A stretch of 64,000 nucleotides of DNA, from assembly GCA_016716665.1 (NCBI GenBank), contig JADJVH010000005.1, positions 1 to 64,000 on the forward strand, written 5' to 3'. Of this stretch, positions 44,463 to 54,219 are shown one piece after another (positions within the stretch are counted from its first letter, which is position 1; the number at the start of each line of letters is the position of its first letter). Position numbers and translations under genes: made by a program. Source of the stretch: Candidatus Opimibacter iunctus (GTDB lineage Bacteria > Bacteroidota > Bacteroidia > Chitinophagales > Saprospiraceae). The notes under the pieces are model-generated. The model ran no database searches and was not told the DNA's origin. It saw nothing but the letters and a program-made list of their open reading frames with translations.

Positions 44463-45533
44463 ATGGTTAATCAATGGATTCTTAAAATACTCCTGTTGCC
44501 GCTCGCTATCTTGTATGGCCTGGGGGTGGCAATACATAATGGCCTTTATTCAATGGGCCTTCTCAAGGGTGTAACCTTCAGCATTCCTGTGATCAGTGTT
44601 GGTAATCTCACTGTGGGTGGCACCGGGAAAACACCACACACCGAATATCTCATCCGCATGTTGCATGAATATCTTCCGCTTGCGGTGGTCAGCAGGGGGT
44701 ATAAGCGGAAGACAACGGGGTATCTCGAGGTGGCACCGCAACATGATGCGACCCAGTCTGGTGATGAACCCTTGCAGTATAAGCGTAAATATCCTCATGT
44801 GCCGGTAGCTGTTGCTGAAAGCCGGAGCTTTGCCATACCTCAGGTGATCCGGGCACACCCCAATACGCGGGTTATACTGCTTGATGATGGTTACCAGCAT
44901 CGCGAGGTTGTCCCTGGTCTCAATATCCTGCTCACTGAATACAATCGCCTCTACACCTCGGACTGGCTGCTTCCTGTCGGCCGGTTACGGGAATGGCGCG
45001 GCGGGGCAAAGCGGGCAGACATAATCGTGGTCACAAAATGTCCGGACAACCTTCCTCCAACAGAAATGGACAGGATTGAAACGGATGTAAAGAAAAGACC
45101 AGATCAAAAAGTTTTTTTTAGCCGTTATCGTTACGGCCTGCCTTACAAAATGTATGGCCAGGGTGAGCGCCTTGCGCTTCATAAAGAACTCTATGTGTTA
45201 TTGGTTGTGGCTATAGCCGGAACTGAATACCTGCTCGAATATGTTGATGGCCAATCCGGTGAGGTGCGGATGCTGGCATTCAATGATCACCATCCGTTTT
45301 CCAACTTTGATATCAGTGATATCGCCCAGCATTTCAAGTATATGCCCGAAGGCCGCGAACGTATTATACTGACCACTGAAAAGGATGCTATGCGCCTTGA
45401 TACTCATCGCGAACTCCTGCGGCAGATGGATCTACCTATTTATATTCTTCCTGTAGCCGTTGAGTTTATCGGTGACGACCCCTCATCATTTGATCAGGCC
45501 GTTAAGGCCTGGCTTCTTAACTTTAAGCTATAA
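44463..45533 (+). CDS. lpxK: Tetraacyldisaccharide 4'-kinase
   Basis: The 356-residue enzyme phosphorylates the lipid A disaccharide precursor at the 4' position using ATP at the inner membrane. A short N-terminal hydrophobic helix (about 8-28) is followed by the P-loop in VGNLTVGGTGKTPHTEYL (about 46-63), and DDGYQHR (about 140-146) is the LpxK signature. HHPFSNFD and TTEKDAMRL are also characteristic. It overlaps the next gene by one base (TAATG). Confidence 0.96.
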   Translation: MVNQWILKILLLPLAILYGLGVAIHNGLYSMGLLKGVTFSIPVISVGNLTVGGTGKTPHTEYLIRMLHEYLPLAVVSRGYKRKTTGYLEVAPQHDATQSGDEPLQYKRKYPHVPVAVAESRSFAIPQVIRAHPNTRVILLDDGYQHREVVPGLNILLTEYNRLYTSDWLLPVGRLREWRGGAKRADIIVVTKCPDNLPPTEMDRIETDVKKRPDQKVFFSRYRYGLPYKMYGQGERLALHKELYVLLVVAIAGTEYLLEYVDGQSGEVRMLAFNDHHPFSNFDISDIAQHFKYMPEGRERIILTTEKDAMRLDTHRELLRQMDLPIYILPVAVEFIGDDPSSFDQAVKAWLLNFKL

Positions 45534-47305
45534 TGATGAATCTGATACGCTTTGTTATACTCTGTTGGTTGGTTTTTGCTTCCGGGCTATTACAGGCCCA
45601 AAACATCCTGACCGAAATGGATCATGATGCGCATCACAGATATGACCGTATGATCATTTTGAGTGGTGGTGGTGACTCGTCCTTACACTCCGCCTTGCAG
45701 CCTTACTGGCGTGGCGACCTTATCGTCCTCGCTGATACCTTTTCTAAATACTGTGAGCTGCCCGCTGGCCAATACCAGGTGCGGTCGATTTATGATCAGA
45801 ACAATGAATTCGTCAATCCTGCCTCGGTCCAGTTTGCACGATATCATACAGGGATTGATTCTTTGTTGGGCACATCTGATGCAGAAGACATCTCATCGAA
45901 AAGGTATCGCCAAAGTAAACATCCGCTGTGGAATACATTTTACAGGACACCAGCTCAGTTTTATGAGGTGGATGTGAAGGACTTTTATCTCCGCGTCAAT
46001 CCCATGATCCATGTGGCTGTTGGCAATGAGCCCGAAGAGGGCGTTACCACTTTTTACAACCAGCGGGGACTGAGCCTTCGTGGAGGTGTTGGAGAGAATG
46101 TCTTTTTTCAGACAAGTTTCTATGATTCTCAGGTGAGATATTCCAATTTCATCAACCAGTATACCGATAGTGTTGGCGTCGTGCCCGGAGTCGCGAGCTA
46201 TAAGGATTACAACAGCAGCTTGCTCAATATCTCCGATGGCCGGGATTTTCTTTTGGCCACGGCTTATGTTGGCGTAAATCTTGGAAAATATATCGGCTTT
46301 CAACTTGGCCACAATCAATTTTTCATTGGTGAAGGAATCCGCTCTTTATTGTTGTCAGACTACTCAACTCCCTTCTTCTCGCTCAAGATCAATACCCGCA
46401 TCTGGAAGTTTCATTACCAGAATATTTTTGCCGAAATCTCTGCTGACAATTTTATGTCTGTATCGGGATACTCGGAGGCTGTACCTAAAAAATATATGGC
46501 TGCTCATTATTTGAGCTTTAAACCAAACAAAACCTTTACCATTGGCCTGTTTGAATCTGTTGTCTTTGACCGGCCGGGCAACCAGTTTGAGCTCCAGTAT
46601 CTCAACCCGATCATATTATACCGCACGGTAGAAAGCTGGATCGGCAGCCCGGACAATGTATTGCTTGGTTTCAATTCTCGACTTGATATAAAAAAGACTG
46701 CTTCGGTTTATGGCCAGTTTATCCTTGATGATATTTCGATCAGCAATATTCTTGATGGTCACATGGACTGGTGGGGCAATAAGTTTGGCTATCAACTGGG
46801 CGCCAAGTATATCAACGCATTCGGTATACCATTTCTTGATGCCCAGGTAGAGTGGAACCAGGTGAGGCCTTATACCTACTCTCATTACGATTCCCAATCA
46901 AATTATTCTAATTACAAACAAACGCTCGCTCATCCCCTGGGGGCGAATTTTAATGAATTGATTTTTGCTGTACGCTACCAGGCGACTCCCCGTCTTTTAT
47001 TACAAAGCACCCTGCACCTGATGGATACAGGAGAAGATATGGATAGCATCTCCTATGGGGGAAATGTAATCATCCCTAATACGCAACGGCCTGGTGATTA
47101 CGGTCACCATATCGGGCAGGGAATTGAAACCAACATCTCCTACTGGAGTTCTTCGGCGCAATATGAACTAAGTCCCGGGGTCTTTATCGATGCCCGTGTT
47201 ATCCTGCGTAATAAAACAAGTGCTTCTCCGGAGCGAAACCTGAAGACAAATCTGTTTCAGTTTGGCGTCCGCTACAATATGGCGTGGCGCGAAGATGTTT
47301 TTTAG
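45533..47305 (+). CDS. Outer-membrane barrel protein, Wzi/RemB-like
   Basis: The 590-residue product has a signal peptide (about 1-22) and a long region of alternating amphipathic strands. The middle part, with YKDYNSSLLNISDGRDFL, FQLGHNQFFIGEGIRSLLL and QLQYLNPIILYR-like motifs, follows the capsule-assembly Wzi / gliding protein RemB pattern. RemB of gliding Bacteroidota is a surface protein linked to motility; a capsule-retention role is the alternative. It starts in the lpxK stop codon, so it is co-translated with an LPS gene. The assignment is from sequence memory, without a search. Confidence 0.7.
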   Translation: MMNLIRFVILCWLVFASGLLQAQNILTEMDHDAHHRYDRMIILSGGGDSSLHSALQPYWRGDLIVLADTFSKYCELPAGQYQVRSIYDQNNEFVNPASVQFARYHTGIDSLLGTSDAEDISSKRYRQSKHPLWNTFYRTPAQFYEVDVKDFYLRVNPMIHVAVGNEPEEGVTTFYNQRGLSLRGGVGENVFFQTSFYDSQVRYSNFINQYTDSVGVVPGVASYKDYNSSLLNISDGRDFLLATAYVGVNLGKYIGFQLGHNQFFIGEGIRSLLLSDYSTPFFSLKINTRIWKFHYQNIFAEISADNFMSVSGYSEAVPKKYMAAHYLSFKPNKTFTIGLFESVVFDRPGNQFELQYLNPIILYRTVESWIGSPDNVLLGFNSRLDIKKTASVYGQFILDDISISNILDGHMDWWGNKFGYQLGAKYINAFGIPFLDAQVEWNQVRPYTYSHYDSQSNYSNYKQTLAHPLGANFNELIFAVRYQATPRLLLQSTLHLMDTGEDMDSISYGGNVIIPNTQRPGDYGHHIGQGIETNISYWSSSAQYELSPGVFIDARVILRNKTSASPERNLKTNLFQFGVRYNMAWREDVF

Positions 47306-47359
47306 ACTTAACCTTTCCCTGTGATCCGCCCCTGAGTCATCAGGAACTACTATTTTGTC

Positions 47360-48772
47360 ATGATGAAATCAAAATGGTGGTTGTACGGTTTTGTTTTCCT
47401 TTCTACCTGCCTGGTGGCTTATCGGGCAGTAGTGATGCCGGTGACTCATGACGAAGCCAGCACCTGGCTCAATTACAGGCATTATAACCTCTGGTTGTGT
47501 CTCTCTGATTATTGGTGTTGGCACACGGCCAACAATCACTGGCTCAATACCTTGTTGATGCAATGGTCCGGAGGACTATTTGGCGAAGTGGCGTGGGCAC
47601 TTCGTTTGCCAAATGTCCTCGCTGGTGGCTTGTACTTTTTAGCTGCTGCACATATTTGTTTTCGTTATGTCCCGTCGCCGGTATTGCGTGTCTCGGGCTT
47701 CTTGTTGCTCTGTGCCCATCTTTATCTTCTTGATTTTTTCTCGCTGTTTCGTGGGTATGGATTGATGGTGTCTTTCACCTTGTGGGCGATCTATTGTTTT
47801 CTCCGGTATAGTGAAGGCTATTCGTTCCGTTGGCTTTTGTGTGTCGTAATGGCTATGGTGCTGGCTGTATTCAGCAACTTTACCGCACTTCTTCCCTTTG
47901 TTTCTTTTGGTGTGGCATGGTTGTTTTTGTTGCTGATCAACAAACAATACTTCCTGATTTTAAAACACGGGGCCGTGTGGGTGGTAACTGTTTTGATTTT
48001 TATCTTCTTGCTTGCTTATCCCATCCGTTTGCTCAATAGCTCTGGCGAATTTGAATGGGGTTCTGAGGGCTTGACGGCCATGATGACAGACCTGATGAAT
48101 AACCTGTTATATGGTCGCTCATACTTTGGTACGCAATCGGCCACATATCTTGTCTGGTTGGTGGTCGTGATCTCTGCGCTATTAGGAATCCTTGCTTTGG
48201 TAAAGAAACTTATCCATTCAAAAAGTCAGTTGTTGATATCCCTGGTTTTGTTGTTTATAAACCTTGTGCTTGTCGTCCTGCATCAGAAACTAACAGGGTC
48301 TCAGGCGCCGATAGGTAGAAAATCCATTTATCTGATTCCGTTTCTTTTTGTTCCGTTGGTGTTGGGATTCAACCTCATCACCACCAAACGGGTTTCTGTT
48401 CCATTAGGCTTTTTACTTTCGGGACTTCTTTTATATCACACCTATCGGGTATGCTCTCCGGCATCTTGCAGGGAGTGGTATTACGACGCCTATTATCCTG
48501 AGCTTTTTTCTGCTTTGCTTCCTGCTGTTTCGCCTGGTGATAGTCTCTCTCTTGGTTCGTCGTGGATCTTTAATCCATCCCTTTCGTTTTATCAAAAAAC
48601 CAAGTCGCTTCCTATTGGTGGGTTGGTATATCAAAAGCCGCTTGTGATAGATTCAACCATGCAATATTATTTTGTTGAGGCCTCTGATACGCTGGGCATG
48701 CACATTCACGGATATGGTCCAGTAAATAATATTGGCCCCTTCTTTCTGTTTAAAATGAGATCTGGCCAATAA
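47360..48772 (+). CDS. GT-C type integral membrane glycosyltransferase
   Basis: The 470-residue protein has about ten to twelve membrane helices. The first large loop carries the acidic HDEASTW motif (about 29-35), the place where ArnT/PMT-type GT-C enzymes keep their catalytic Asp or Glu, followed by HTANNHWLNTLL. A C-terminal soluble stretch of about 60 residues follows the last helix. It would use a polyprenyl-linked sugar donor; the acceptor is unknown. It lies among envelope genes and 54 bases after the Wzi/RemB-like gene. Confidence 0.8.
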   Translation: MMKSKWWLYGFVFLSTCLVAYRAVVMPVTHDEASTWLNYRHYNLWLCLSDYWCWHTANNHWLNTLLMQWSGGLFGEVAWALRLPNVLAGGLYFLAAAHICFRYVPSPVLRVSGFLLLCAHLYLLDFFSLFRGYGLMVSFTLWAIYCFLRYSEGYSFRWLLCVVMAMVLAVFSNFTALLPFVSFGVAWLFLLLINKQYFLILKHGAVWVVTVLIFIFLLAYPIRLLNSSGEFEWGSEGLTAMMTDLMNNLLYGRSYFGTQSATYLVWLVVVISALLGILALVKKLIHSKSQLLISLVLLFINLVLVVLHQKLTGSQAPIGRKSIYLIPFLFVPLVLGFNLITTKRVSVPLGFLLSGLLLYHTYRVCSPASCREWYYDAYYPELFSALLPAVSPGDSLSLGSSWIFNPSLSFYQKTKSLPIGGLVYQKPLVIDSTMQYYFVEASDTLGMHIHGYGPVNNIGPFFLFKMRSGQ

Positions 48773-48857
48773 CCGTCTGTTCCTGATCCTCTTGTTTTCA
48801 CGCGCAGAGCGGACTATCCCCTGTCGGACTCTCATGTTTACATATCTTCACCACGCT

Positions 48858-49646
48858 ATGAAAGCAAAAAAGTCTTTCGGACAACACTTTCTTACCCAGG
48901 AGCCCATTGCTGAGCGCCTGGCCACGTCCCTCAAGACAGAAGGATGCGACGTTATAGTAGAGGTGGGTCCGGGCAGGGGAATCCTGACGAAATTTCTGCT
49001 CAGGCAGCTACTACCTGTTGTCGCTGTGGAGCTTGATCGTGATTTGATTCCGTTTCTACAAAGGGAGTTTGCCTCTACTTCCCTTAAGATCGTCCAGGGA
49101 GATATTTTACGTGTCCGTTTTGATGAAATCATTCCACCTGATGCCGCTTTTGTGATTGCCGGTAATTTTCCTTACAACATCTCCAGCCAGATTGTCTTTC
49201 TTGGCCTTCAACATCGTCACAGGGTCCCTTTTATGGCGGGTATGTTTCAGAAGGAAATGGCTGACCGGATATGTTCCCCTCCAGGTAGTAAGGCGTTTGG
49301 CGTGATTTCTGTTTTGGTACAGGCTTATTATACACCATCGCTTTTGTATCTCGTGAAACCCGGATCCTTTTCCCCGCCTCCCAAGGTGCAAAGTGCAGTG
49401 ATCTCCCTGACACGATACCGGACCGAAATAGAGGGCGTTCCTTTTAATGTCCTGCGTCAGGTGGTTAAGATGGCCTTTAGTCAACGACGAAAGAAATTGC
49501 GCAATACCCTGATGCCGCTGATTCCGGAAGAAACCCTGAAGGAACTTGGTGTTTCAGATTTAAGACCAGAACAACTGTCTGTAAATCAGTTTATTACACT
49601 AGCTAAATGGGTGGTCGATCTCCCTGCGACACACGAGGAGGAATAA
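48858..49646 (+). CDS. rsmA: 16S rRNA dimethyladenosine methyltransferase
   Basis: The 262-residue protein dimethylates two adjacent adenines in the 3'-terminal helix of 16S rRNA, using S-adenosylmethionine. Visible motifs are KKSFGQHFLT at the N-terminus, VEVGPGRGILT for SAM binding (about 35-45), ILRVRFDEI near the acidic loop, and the catalytic GNFPYNISS (about 102-110). The ATG at 48858 begins exactly at the conserved MKAKKSFGQHF, and the frame is open back to 48792. It closes the plus-strand run of envelope genes. Confidence 0.97.
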   Translation: MKAKKSFGQHFLTQEPIAERLATSLKTEGCDVIVEVGPGRGILTKFLLRQLLPVVAVELDRDLIPFLQREFASTSLKIVQGDILRVRFDEIIPPDAAFVIAGNFPYNISSQIVFLGLQHRHRVPFMAGMFQKEMADRICSPPGSKAFGVISVLVQAYYTPSLLYLVKPGSFSPPPKVQSAVISLTRYRTEIEGVPFNVLRQVVKMAFSQRRKKLRNTLMPLIPEETLKELGVSDLRPEQLSVNQFITLAKWVVDLPATHEEE

Positions 49647-49654
49647 GTTGGTGA

Positions 49655-50023
49655 TCAACCGACATAGTTTCCCTTGACCACCAGCGCAAAGTATTCATCT
49701 TCCAGTTCAAGGTAACCCTGGTCATAGCAGAAATAATACGTCTTGCCGGATCTGGTTTTATACACATTGGTGTAGTAATCAAAATTGAGGCCCGAATCCA
49801 CCAGCTTCATCTTATGCACCCTGGCCTTGCCTGCTGGATTCAGCGCACACAGGATATTCCTGTTTTTTCTGATCGTGTAATTTACCCTTCGTATGTATCC
49901 GGTGAGGTCCGAATTGATCTTGTTGTTATGTGTTGCGCGGCAGTGGTCTGAGCAGAATTGTTTGTCCCTGCGCCCATAGATTTCGTCACCGCATTCTTTG
50001 CAAAAACGTTTGTTATTAGCCAT
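49655..50023 (-). CDS. Zinc-ribbon protein of unknown function
   Basis: The 122-residue product starts with a zinc ribbon, CKECGDEIYGRRDKQFC with CSDHC (about 8-30), of the kind that binds nucleic acid or zinc. The remainder is a basic alpha-beta domain (about 40-122) with TRSGKTYYFCYDQGYLEL. Proteins like this are found widely in Bacteroidota as uncharacterised genes. It is convergent with rsmA, with only eight bases between stops. No function should be assigned. Confidence 0.8.
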   Translation of the reverse strand: MANNKRFCKECGDEIYGRRDKQFCSDHCRATHNNKINSDLTGYIRRVNYTIRKNRNILCALNPAGKARVHKMKLVDSGLNFDYYTNVYKTRSGKTYYFCYDQGYLELEDEYFALVVKGNYVG

Positions 50024-50093
50024 TGCCCTGAAGTGTTATGATGCCTATAGTGTAGTGTCTCCAGGGGATGGAAATATTACCGTTCACATGCGA

Positions 50094-52058
50094 TTACCAT
50101 ATTTTTATTCTGTCTGAAGGTTGCCGGTACCACTTGCTACCTGGCGTCAGTGCAAATGCACTATAGAATTTATCCATGTTGGATGGCGCCGCCACAGCCC
50201 TGTATAAGCCGGGGGGATGGGGGTCGGTTTTTATCTGGTTCCTTAGTGATTCGGGCCTGGTTTTAGTCCTCCACACTGTTGCCCAGGACATAAAAAAGCG
50301 TTGGTCTGCTGTGAAACCATTTATTGGTTCTGGCCTTCCGTGGCGCTGATAGTATAATTGCAGCGCATCATAGGCGACGCTTAGCCCGCCGAGGTCCGCA
50401 ATGTTCTCTCCTAATGTGAAGGTTCCGTTCAGATTAAGGTCTTCAAAAGGGAAGTAAGCATCAAACTGGTCTATGAGGCGCCGGGTGAGTGCATTAAATC
50501 GCTCCCTGTCTTCACCGGTCCACCATTCGTTGAGATTGCCCTCTTTATCAAACCTGCTGCCCTGATCGTCAAATCCGTGAGTGATCTCATGCCCTATCAC
50601 TGCGCCTATCCCCCCATAATTTATCGCTGCATCAGCCTCCCAATTAAAAAATGGTGGTTGAAGGATCGCTGCCGGGAACACGATCTCATTAAACATGGGG
50701 TTATAATATGCATTGACCATTTGTGGGGGCATAAACCACTCCTCCCGATCTACTTCTTTTCCAATCCGCTGAGCATCAATGTGTTGTTTCCACCGCACCA
50801 GGGATATCATGTTTTGCAAATAATTGCCACCGGTTTCGTTGCCATTGATATCAAGTGCGCTGTAGTCTTTCCATTGATCAGGATATCCGATTTTGACCTT
50901 GAATGCGTCTAGCTTTTCAAGCGCATACTTCCTGGTGGATTCGCTCATCCATTCCAGGTTGGCTATTCTTTGTTTGAAAGCGGAGACGATATCCGTTGTC
51001 ATCTCCATGGCTGTTTCTTTTGCTGATGGTGGGAAGTGTTTTGAAACAAACAATTGACCTAATAATTCACCAAGTGTTTGGTTGACAACCTTCACCAGGC
51101 GCTCATTTCGCGGGCGCATAGCTTCAGTACCTTCCAGGGTTTTTCCATAGAGTTCAAAATGAGCCTCCTCAATGGATGAGTGAGCATACGGAGCTGCTCG
51201 ATGTATAAGCAGAAATCTGAAATAGTGCTTTAGGGTTTCGATATCTATCCCCGACAGATTGTTTTCCAGAAAAGAATAATAGACTGGTTCTGTCACTATA
51301 ACCCGCTCCGGAAATCTTATGTCCAGTGACTCAAAATAACAGTTCCAGTTCCATGAGGGCATTAAGGAGGTGAGTTGGTCCCTGGTATGTGGATTGTATA
51401 GCCGGTTCATGTTTCTCCGCTCTTCTTTGGAAATCATGTGCGTGGCCAAGTCCTTTTCCAATAAGAAAATCGCTATGGCAGCATCCGTTGATTCATCAGC
51501 GGAGTAGTTTCCCTCGTTTTGTAACAAGCCGGAGATGTATGAAATGTATTTATCCCTGATCCGTTGGGTATTTTCATTTTGTTCGAGGTAATATTCTCTT
51601 TCGGGCAAACCGAGGTTGGGGGCTTCGATATATGCCGCATACTGCGTACTGTTGCCCATATCAGGATGTACACTAAAGTGGATCAGGGCTCCAAAACCCA
51701 GGCCGGACAACTCACCCAAAAACGAAGAAAGGTCTGTCGTTTTCTGTATTTTATCTATGTTTTTAAATAGTTCGCTTAGCGGAGACAGCCGCGTATGCTC
51801 TATGCCGGAAGCATTCATCCCTGTTTCGTACAACCGGGCGGCTTTGTTTTCTGCGGCACCAGGAGTGGAAAGTTGTTCCTCAAGTATCGCCAAAACCTTT
51901 TGGTCGGTGTTTTTTGAAAGCTCATGAAAGCTGCCCCATGAACTACGATCCGGTGGTATCTCGGTGGTGCTCATCCACCCTCCATTGACAAATTGGTAAA
52001 AGTCTTCCCTTGGATCTACAGACAAATCCAGAAAAACGGGGTTTATTCCTTTTTCCAT
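50094..52058 (-). CDS. M13 (neprilysin-family) metallopeptidase
   Basis: The 654-residue enzyme has the long helical N-terminal M13 lobe and a C-terminal catalytic lobe. Zinc ligands are H490 and H494 in GHEITHGFDDQG with catalytic E491, and the downstream ENIADLGG gives the third ligand Glu. VNAYYNPMFNEIVFPAAILQ precedes it, as in PepO. There is no signal peptide: the protein opens directly with INPVFLDLSVDPREDFYQFV, whereas most Bacteroidota members are exported. It is therefore likely cytoplasmic. It is the last gene before the parS-bearing spacer. Confidence 0.93.
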   Translation of the reverse strand: MEKGINPVFLDLSVDPREDFYQFVNGGWMSTTEIPPDRSSWGSFHELSKNTDQKVLAILEEQLSTPGAAENKAARLYETGMNASGIEHTRLSPLSELFKNIDKIQKTTDLSSFLGELSGLGFGALIHFSVHPDMGNSTQYAAYIEAPNLGLPEREYYLEQNENTQRIRDKYISYISGLLQNEGNYSADESTDAAIAIFLLEKDLATHMISKEERRNMNRLYNPHTRDQLTSLMPSWNWNCYFESLDIRFPERVIVTEPVYYSFLENNLSGIDIETLKHYFRFLLIHRAAPYAHSSIEEAHFELYGKTLEGTEAMRPRNERLVKVVNQTLGELLGQLFVSKHFPPSAKETAMEMTTDIVSAFKQRIANLEWMSESTRKYALEKLDAFKVKIGYPDQWKDYSALDINGNETGGNYLQNMISLVRWKQHIDAQRIGKEVDREEWFMPPQMVNAYYNPMFNEIVFPAAILQPPFFNWEADAAINYGGIGAVIGHEITHGFDDQGSRFDKEGNLNEWWTGEDRERFNALTRRLIDQFDAYFPFEDLNLNGTFTLGENIADLGGLSVAYDALQLYYQRHGRPEPINGFTADQRFFMSWATVWRTKTRPESLRNQIKTDPHPPGLYRAVAAPSNMDKFYSAFALTPGSKWYRQPSDRIKIW

Positions 52059-52192
52059 AAAAAAGTGGTGTTTGGTGCTCTTTAATTAAAAAGTCAGGGG
52101 TGTATGACTTCAATCCGGTGTTTCACTATATAACGGAAATGTAATTTGGTTGTATTGTGGAAGCTGTGGGTTTCTCTTCCAGGGGTTTTATT

Positions 52193-52208
52193 TGTTCCAC
52201 GTGGAACA
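52193..52208. promoter_or_regulatory. parS-type ParB binding site 1
   Basis: TGTTCCACGTGGAACA is a perfect 16-bp palindrome. It equals the pseudomonad parS as I remember it and differs at one base from the Bacillus site (TGTTCCACGTGAAACA). Chance occurrence of two perfect copies within 120 bp is very unlikely. No parA or parB gene is in the window. Confidence 0.8.
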
Positions 52209-52295
52209 TAAAAGGGGTTAAGGTTTGTGGAGGACTAATTTAAAAACTTGTGAGTCATCCAAATTACTTCTACTACTCTATTGGATGTTCAAATA

Positions 52296-52311
52296 TGTTC
52301 CACGTGGAACA
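52296..52311. promoter_or_regulatory. parS-type ParB binding site 2
   Basis: A second perfect copy of TGTTCCACGTGGAACA; here the symmetry extends to 20 bp (52294-52313). The centres of the two sites are 103 bases apart in the intergenic region before the hydrolase gene at 52326. Confidence 0.8.
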
Positions 52312-52325
52312 TAACTATATCCATA

Positions 52326-53099
52326 TTATTCTGTCTCTCCTATTTCAACAAGAAAATTGTAAAGAAGCCGGTTAAACTCTTCAGGATGCTCCATCATTGG
52401 GGCGTGGCCACATTTTTCAAGTATAAACAGTCTGGAATCCGGGAGTAACTCATCAAATTTTTCTCCGACAAAGGCAGGGGTTATTGTGTCCTCCTTTCCC
52501 CAGACAAGCAATACAGGCTTTCGGATCTGAATCAAGCGGTCACCCACATTGTGCCGGAGGGCAGATTTGGCAATTGCAATAACTCTAATTGCCTTATTCC
52601 TGTCATTGACTATATCATATACTTCATCCACCAGTTCTTTTGTAGCCACTGAAGGGTCAAAAAATGTGCCTTCCGTTTTCTTTTGAACAAAATCATAGTT
52701 GCCCCTTTTGGGAAAAGTACTTCCCAGGGGTGCTTCAAACAACCCAGAACTTCCTGTGAGGGTCATCGACCTTAAGATTTCCGGCCTTTGTAAGGCAAAT
52801 AATATGGCTACATGTCCACCAAGACTATTGCCAACCAGGTTTACTTCCTTAAAACCCTTAAACTGGACAAAATCATCCACATGATTGACAAGGCCCATCA
52901 CAGACAACTTCCTGAGGGGTAGCTCAAATATGGGTAGCATTGGGACCACTACATTCATCTTTCCCGCAAACCGATCTATAATGGTGGCAAAGTTGCTTAA
53001 TGCACCAAACAATCCATGCAATAGCAATAGGGTCTTTTCCTTTCCGGGATCTGATTCGATATATTTAAAGCCATTCTCCTCTTTGATATGATATTTCAT
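52326..53099 (-). CDS. Alpha/beta hydrolase
   Basis: The 257-residue protein has the alpha/beta hydrolase layout: LLLLHGLFG oxyanion strand (about 24-32), nucleophile elbow GNSLGGH with Ser92, the acid in VWGKEDTITP (about 202-211) and the catalytic His in EKCGHAPMMEHPEEF (about 233). Such enzymes cleave esters, lactones or C-C bonds, and the substrate cannot be read. There is no signal peptide. It is transcribed away from the candidate origin, 59 bases after ctaA. Confidence 0.88.
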   Translation of the reverse strand: MKYHIKEENGFKYIESDPGKEKTLLLLHGLFGALSNFATIIDRFAGKMNVVVPMLPIFELPLRKLSVMGLVNHVDDFVQFKGFKEVNLVGNSLGGHVAILFALQRPEILRSMTLTGSSGLFEAPLGSTFPKRGNYDFVQKKTEGTFFDPSVATKELVDEVYDIVNDRNKAIRVIAIAKSALRHNVGDRLIQIRKPVLLVWGKEDTITPAFVGEKFDELLPDSRLFILEKCGHAPMMEHPEEFNRLLYNFLVEIGETE

Positions 53100-53158
53100 A
53101 AAGCAGTCGTGGTATAGTCCGATGAAAGTAGGTATTTAAATACTATCCTAAAGTATGC

Positions 53159-54211
53159 CTAGGTGGATTTAGATCTTATATGAATATAGATAAGTATGGT
53201 CAAGAAGAGAATACCGATACCCTGGTGTAGCGACCCGTATAAAACCGGTATAGATCCCTTACTACCTAATAATGTAAGTATTCCTAAAAAGACCTGAACA
53301 ACAATAATGCCAACCAAAAGCCACGCCATCCAATGCCTTTGCCGGTCTTGTTTAAGCAACCACAGAGCGGAAAAAATGATCACAAAAATAAAAATGAGAT
53401 AAGCCAGATTACGATGTACAAACTGTACTAGTGCAGGCATAAAACCAGACTGGTCGTAGAGCAATAAAGAATCAATACTCCAATGGGAAGAATCAAAAAT
53501 CACAGAAGGGATATACTCTCCCTGCATCAAAGGCCAGGTTGGGTAATTCAAAGCAGACTTCATTCCGGAGACAAAACCGCCAAAACATACCTGTATCACA
53601 GCAAGTATAATCAATGCCTTAATAGCCCTCTTCCAGCCGATGGATACCTGAAAACCTGAAATACCTTTTTCTGCCAGCCAGGTGTACCATAGCGAAAGAA
53701 ATAATGAAATTCCAAGGGATAGGTGAACCGTCAACTTATACGCATTGACCCATGGCCTGTCTTTTAACCCGGACGAAACCATGATCCATCCAAAGACTGC
53801 AGCTAAGGCCGCCAGAGAGACTACGATAGCAAGACGAACCAATGTCGTCCGGCTTATGGCCTTTATCCATAAGAAATAAAGGAAAGGGATCAGAAACACA
53901 AATCCCATCGATCGTGCCCATAGCCTGTGAAAATACTCCCAGAAAAAAATATACTTAAACTCGGCCAGATCCATACCCTCATTGATCTGCCGGTACTGAG
54001 GCGTCTGCTTATAACGATCGAATTCAACCTCCCATTCAGCAGCGTTCATTGGCGGTATGGTGCCCGTTACGATTTCCCATCGGGTAATACTCAGTCCTGA
54101 ACCCGTCAACCTGGTCACACCACCAAGCATTATCTGCACAAAGACCATAATCACTCCGGCCAGGAGCCACATGACTAACCAACTTTTTGCCTTTCCGGTA
54201 TTTGTTTCCAT
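53159..54211 (-). CDS. ctaA: Haem A synthase, COX15/CtaA family
   Basis: The 350-residue inner-membrane protein oxidises haem O to haem A for aa3-type cytochrome c oxidase. It has eight membrane helices and the paired His-containing segments of the family: LGGVTRLTGSGLSI (about 31-44), EYFHRLWARSMGF (about 86-98), VQFVHRNLAY (about 275-284) and YGSLHQGIGI (about 330-339). It is of the longer, COX15-like type. The frame is open to 54250, but the -7 box at 54220-54227 lies inside that extension, so the ATG at 54211 (METNTGK) or 54217 is the better start. Presence implies an aerobic aa3 oxidase elsewhere. Confidence 0.93.
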   Translation of the reverse strand: METNTGKAKSWLVMWLLAGVIMVFVQIMLGGVTRLTGSGLSITRWEIVTGTIPPMNAAEWEVEFDRYKQTPQYRQINEGMDLAEFKYIFFWEYFHRLWARSMGFVFLIPFLYFLWIKAISRTTLVRLAIVVSLAALAAVFGWIMVSSGLKDRPWVNAYKLTVHLSLGISLFLSLWYTWLAEKGISGFQVSIGWKRAIKALIILAVIQVCFGGFVSGMKSALNYPTWPLMQGEYIPSVIFDSSHWSIDSLLLYDQSGFMPALVQFVHRNLAYLIFIFVIIFSALWLLKQDRQRHWMAWLLVGIIVVQVFLGILTLLGSKGSIPVLYGSLHQGIGILFLTILIYIHIRSKST

Positions 54212-54219
54212 TTCCATTC

